NCBI GenBank assembly: GCA_905182985.1
Contig: CAJJDN010000040.1
Span: 129,557-193,556, forward strand
Source of the DNA: Paramecium sonneborni
Lineage: Eukaryota > Ciliophora > Oligohymenophorea > Peniculida > Parameciidae
Reading direction: 5' to 3'
DNA length: 64,000 bases
The translations under genes and the position numbers were made by a program. The notes beneath the pieces were generated by a model. It saw only the letters and a program-made list of their open reading frames with translations, had not been told where the DNA came from and did not search any database. This document shows, one piece after another, positions 60,178 through 64,000 of the stretch (its first letter is position 1; the number at the start of each line of letters is the position of its first letter).

Positions 60178-61137
60178 ATGAATCTAAATATCCCTTAATA
60201 TAAAGGATATTATGGTAATATGAAGCCTTTAAATTCACTTGATTTATTAACAAAGGAAACTGAAGAGGATCTTAGTGAAATTAATAAACTAGAAAAAAGA
60301 CTAAATGAACAGCAGTAGTAAGTAAATGCTTTAATGAAAATTGTTTCAAATTCATAATAATAAATATATGTACCACATGATAGATATAAACATTCTATTG
60401 AAAGTGAAAGATTTAATAGTCAATTGCTTGATGAAATAAAGAATCTTAAAAAACATCTTAAACAGATTGAAAGTGGTCCAAGACTTCCTTAACCTCCATT
60501 TATACCTCCATTCTTACCTGTATAATAATATCCCTATAGTTATCATCAATTAATTAATCAAATGCCTATGCCTTATCCTATATAAAATCAAAATCCTTAT
60601 TATTAGAATTATCCATTCTAGAATATGCTTTTCCAACCACCTTAAAAAGAAGAGAAAAGTATTAGTTAAATATTGAAAGGTTTAGCTAAAAAAAAAGAAG
60701 AACAACAATTAAATTAGATCATGTTGTAATTATTAAAAAAATAATAAAATGATCCAGATAATGATCATCATTAAAATTAAAAATTTAGAAGAAATTTAAA
60801 AGTTAAACATAAATCTAAAAAAAATGTTTCTGATTTTTAATTTAGTAAAAGTTCCAGATTTGATGAACAATCACCATAACCAGTAGAAAAAAAATCACCA
60901 TAAACATTAGCTAAAATATCACATAAAAAATAACATATTGAACCTAAAGAATCACATAAAAAATAACATAAAAAACCTTAAGAACAATAATTACCATCAC
61001 CAAATTAATTATCTAAAAATAAGCTCCAACCTCCACTCAGAGTCAAACCAACACCAGAGAGATTAAAACTGTTAAAAAAAAAGTTTAAATATTGTACATG
61101 GATGGTGATATTTTATAAAAACATATATTTTTATATA
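60178..61137 (+). CDS. Gln/Pro-rich coiled-coil protein; 3' end uncertain
   Basis: The frame starts at ATG 60178 (M-N-L-N-I-P-Q-Y-K-G-Y-Y-G-N) and stays open without introns through 61,100. After a short coiled coil (L-S-E-I-N-K-L-E-K-R-L-N-E-Q-Q-Q) there is a Pro/Tyr/Gln-rich segment (L-P-Q-P-P-F-I-P-P-F, Q-N-Q-N-P-Y-Y-Q-N), a second charged helix, and a Lys/His/Pro-rich tail with repeated S-H-K-K-Q-H. I find no stop before the next ATG at 61138: the phase runs on through an AT-rich stretch that looks like an untranslated leader. The end given here is therefore a boundary, not a stop codon. One fused protein with 61138-61988 is possible. Confidence 0.6.
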
Positions 61138-61988
61138 ATGGAGAAAAAGGCAAATAATAGATTCAATGATGAAGAAGGACAGTATGATGACTAATTTGTA
61201 AAAAGCTTAATTATATTAGTTATTTGATAATGTCATGTAACTATTTGTTAAAGAAGGTTAAAGAGTTTCCATATTCAAAAAATCTTGGGTGTTTACTGAA
61301 AAAAAAGATGTTCCAAATCGTATAACAAATTTAATCTAAGTTACAGACATTTTTCTTAAAAAATTAAATTTAGTAACTTAAACTATTAAGTTTGATCAAA
61401 AACATTTATCATACATTAGAGCATTTACTACTAACTAGGGTTATTTATTTCCAACACATTCAGCTTTTGTGACTTAAAGATTAAAATTAAATTACAAAAG
61501 AAAACTAAAGTACTTTTTAATTTATATTTTAGATTCACTTCTGTTGAATAATAAAAAATGGTTTTTTTAGAATATACTTATATATAAAAACTATTAGACT
61601 AATAAATATTCTCTGTTAATGGTTGGCAAGAATTATTAAAACCATTTGCAGAACCATTAAAGATTTTTGTCTCATTATTATAATATTTATTTATAGATAA
61701 ATTTAAGAATTTGTAGATAATTTCAAAAGATATGTAATATAATGTAAAAATGGTTTTATAATTAAGAATTAATAAGTTTCAATATTGGATTTCACAAAAC
61801 GAAATGTAGCAGATATTAAATAGGTAATCAATGATAGAGATCCAAAATTTTAAGTGACTGATTAATCTCCAATACTTGGACTATATAATGAAACAATTTT
61901 GAAACCTGTCATAGATTCTCCTGGATTTGCAAATCTTTAAAATGAATTTAAAGCTTTTGTAGATTTAATTTACTCAAAAGTAGAGTGA
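61138..61988 (+). CDS. Hypothetical protein (possibly the C-terminal part of the previous gene)
   Basis: From ATG 61138 (M-E-K-K-A-N-N-R-F-N-D-E-E-G-Q-Y) the frame continues to TGA 61986-61988 with introns of 22 nt (GTAAAAAG...TATTAG) and 23 nt (GTACTTT...TTTTAG), and probably a third near 61,690. Protein-like landmarks are L-F-V-K-E-G-Q-R-V-S-I-F-K-K, Y-I-R-A-F-T-T-N-Q-G-Y-L-F-P-T-H, L-L-K-P-F-A-E-P-L-K and F-K-A-F-V-D-L-I-Y-S-K. It looks globular and soluble. No known domain is recognised. The upstream AT-rich leader favours a separate gene, but the unbroken phase from 60178 leaves the question open. Confidence 0.65.
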
Positions 61989-62039
61989 TATGAATATATA
62001 AAATATACTTAACATAAATATTAACAAATAAATTAATAT

Positions 62040-62445
62040 ATGAATATAGGATAAATATATACCTTCATTTCCTAATAAGTTATATTTATATGGTTATTGG
62101 TGTTTGTCACTCCACTTTACATATTTATTGCAAGTATTTTAGCAAAGGGAATTCAATTGTTATACAAGATGTCAATAAATAGAGAATCTATTATTTATAC
62201 TTATATTGGTGATTTAAGTTGGCTATTTCCATTCAAGGTATGTCTAATCATTTAATAATAATTAGTAAAATGAATAAGAATTTAAACTGATACACACAAT
62301 GTTTTTAGCAATATTGATTGCAATAGCATCTTTAATAATACTTGGAGGAGTATTGATGCTCAACTTATTAGAGTAAAAAAAAATGTAGTAAGATAAGATA
62401 GAATAAAAATAAAGATAAAAAATAGAAAAGAGAGAGAATAAATGA
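62040..62445 (+). CDS. Small two-span membrane protein, 125 residues
   Basis: The gene runs from ATG 62040 to TGA 62443-62445 with one 28-nt intron (GTATGTC...AATTAG) near 62,238. It has two clear hydrophobic helices, V-I-F-I-W-L-L-V-F-V-T-P-L-Y-I-F (residues about 13-34) and M-F-L-A-I-L-I-A-I-A-S-L-I-I-L-G-G (about 78-98), joined by a short loop with Y-I-G-D-L-S-W-L-F-P-F. The highly charged C-terminal helix (K-I-E-Q-K-Q-R-Q-K-I-E-K-R) is probably cytosolic. No family is recognised. It is convergent with the U2AF gene, 54 bp between stops. Confidence 0.78.
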
Positions 62446-62499
62446 ATATATGGTAGTGATATAAAACTTAATATTAACATTTTTGACTGTATATTTAAA

Positions 62500-63958
62500 T
62501 CAATTCCCTTGAAACATTTCTTCTTACATTTATTTTTTAATTCTTTCTTATTCAAGCTAATCCAATCTTTATTATTCTTCTCTGTCTCTTAAGATGTCTT
62601 CATTTAGATCTGTAAATTATCTTTTAGCCCATTTATCTCTAGATAAATATTCACATTCAACAGTTTTATCTCCATACATTCTACCAGCTAAATATCTTCT
62701 AGCAGTTCTGGCTTCTTAAGTCTTTTCATATTCCACAAATATTTTGCCTACTCCAACAATAATCTTTCCAAATTCAGGTCTGGGAATTATAACATTTTTG
62801 ACTGTCCCAAATTTAGAGCATTCTTCTCGAATATCATCCATTATATCATTATATTCTTCATCTATGGTAACCTATATAATTTTATAAATATTAAACATCT
62901 TCAAAAGTGAGGACATTCTTAATAACTAAAATATTAGTAGGTATTTACACATATCTGGCCATTAACTTGAGTGGTCTAAAACTAATAAGTGAAGATGGGT
63001 CTTTATCATTTCCTTTCATAGTACTTAAAGGATTAACTTAATTTCACATATAATTTATTACATGCTTATTCACTCATCATTTATTAATTCACTGCTGCCA
63101 AAGAAGTCAAAAATGATTTTGGTCTACCAATTTTTAATTAATGTCCTTTAAAAATAACATCTTTCAAAATAAATCCTTATGTAGCTTCTTCAGGTGATCT
63201 AAATTCAATAAAACCAAAATGTCCTATATATAATTAATAGTAAAATAAACCATTTGAATCAATCCAACAATTACAAATAGAACCTGCATGTTCAGAACTT
63301 ACACCCATTTTAAGTAATGTTTAATTTAAGAAATCTTAAAGCTAAATTCAATAAATAATTATACTTCCTTAGGTTAACTATTAGGTGGTAAATTACCCAC
63401 ATATAATTTTCTATCAGCTTTCACATCTGCTTAAGCTCTTAATTATTATAATCTTTGCATCTAAATTAATGGTGTCATTGCCTATAAAGCTTCTAAAGAT
63501 GCTAAAGGATTTTGAAGAGGATTCGCAGGAAGTATTGCTAAATTTATCTCTTAATTAATTACTTTCAAATTCTCCCAAAGATACTTGTTCTATTAATTTA
63601 CTCTTAAAACTTGAGAATGGAGTATTTTATAAAGGATCTTTTGGTGGAGAATCAAAACGAAATCTTAAAATTATATTATTATTTACCCTCTTGATTATTC
63701 TGCAGGTGGTTTAACAGGCATCTTTGGTTTTTAAAATTCTTCTCTTTTTTTTTCTTTCTCTTTACTTACATTTCTAGATCTCTTTTTCCCTACATCTGAT
63801 TCCTATATTCCATATTTAAAATTTAATTACTTTCTTATCCTTTTTTTCTTTCTTCTCTTTCTTTTCTTTCTTCTCTTTCTTCTCCTTTTTTTCTTTCTTC
63901 TCTTTTTTCTCTTTCTTGTGTCTTATATATAAATCATAATTTACTTTTCAGAACCCAT
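62500..63958 (-). CDS. U2AF2: U2AF large subunit (U2AF65)-like splicing factor
   Basis: U2AF65 recognises the 3' end of introns and recruits U2 snRNP. The gene runs from ATG 63956-63958 to TGA 62500-62502 with at least seven introns. The N-terminus is a Lys/Glu repeat (K-K-E about eight times) where animals have an RS domain. A segment R-F-R-F-D-S-P-P resembles the U2AF35-binding W-D-V-P-P-P-G-F. RRM1 is clear: R-K-L-Y-V-G-N-L-P-P, then G-H-F-G-F-I-E-F-R-S-P-E-E-A-T and L-K-I-G-R-P. The C-terminal UHM domain is also clear: D-I-R-E-E-C-S-K-F-G-T-V, I-I-P-R-P, G-V-G-K-I-F-V-E-Y and A-G-R-M-Y-G. Only about 40 residues separate them, so RRM2 seems to be missing. A short charged helix follows the UHM. 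Confidence 0.92.
63840..63927 (-). repeat. Purine-rich repeat coding for (Lys-Lys-Glu)n
   Basis: On the minus strand, AAGAAAGAG-type units repeat and code for about eight K-K-E triplets and a final K-K-D-K-K at the U2AF N-terminus. Plus-strand view is CTTTCTTCT repeats. Confidence 0.85.
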
Positions 63959-64000
63959 TTAATAAAAAATTAAATAATAAAATATTTCAATTAACCAAAC

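Noticed and set aside
62262..62555. Minus-strand 97-codon frame across the small membrane protein and U2AF end
   Set aside because: Antisense of the two-span protein; conflicts with clear genes on both sides.
1..64000. CRISPR arrays, telomeric repeats, tRNA or rRNA genes, operons with ribosome binding sites
   Set aside because: None seen; the genome is eukaryotic and no telomeric C4A2/C3A3 repeats or tRNA B-box-like signatures were found by eye.

Overview
The window looks like a stretch of somatic (macronuclear) genome from a ciliate, most likely Paramecium. In every recognisable gene TAA and TAG are read as glutamine and only TGA stops translation. Introns are about 18-33 nt with GT(A)...AG ends. 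The DNA is very AT-rich, and genes are packed on both strands with gaps often under 150 bp. A standard-code reading breaks almost every gene here, so all genes below were read by hand with TAA/TAG = Gln and tiny introns removed. Coordinates run from start codon to stop codon and include introns.

Layout. 1-13.9 kb: end of ribosomal protein L12 (uL11), a helix-turn-helix protein, a coiled-coil protein, an RNA-cap trimethylguanosine synthase (TGS1), a long unknown protein, a NIMA-related (NEK) kinase, an HYPK/NAC-type UBA protein and a multi-pass membrane protein. 13.9-22.3 kb: a giant IP3-receptor-like Ca2+ release channel. 22.4-24.3 kb: a tubulin tyrosine ligase-like enzyme. 24.3-26.9 kb: an unusually long gene-poor stretch holding a candidate structured RNA. 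26.9-33.8 kb: an unknown split gene, a leucine-rich-repeat protein, a membrane protein ending in a poly-Gln tail made of TAA codons, and a membrane protein with a degenerate histidine-kinase-like body. 33.9-38.2 kb: an ATG2/VPS13-like lipid-transfer protein. 38.4-46.8 kb: a second IP3-receptor-like channel on the minus strand. 47,041: a single N with 1,218 bp repeated on both sides, which looks like an assembly artefact. 48.3-51.9 kb: an LMBD2-like membrane protein, a GCN5 acetyltransferase and a coiled-coil protein. 52.7-62.4 kb: a possible amidohydrolase, coiled-coil proteins, CFAP45, a SAXO-type axonemal protein and small unknowns. 62.5-64 kb: the large subunit of U2AF.

Several genes fit a motile ciliated cell: CFAP45, SAXO, the TTLL enzyme, the NEK kinase, and two Ca2+ release channels of the kind linked to ciliate Ca2+ stores. 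Others are general nuclear or RNA functions (GCN5, TGS1, U2AF, L12). I see no operon-like functional clustering. Neighbours are joined by short shared promoters or convergent ends.

Limits: intron boundaries were inferred from frame continuity and GT/AG ends only. A few gene models (2980-3788, 11793-12123, 26910-27795, 29540-29790, 58780-59025) are tentative. TGA is rare in this AT-rich DNA, so chance open frames of 60-100 codons are common; I have not called those without other support.
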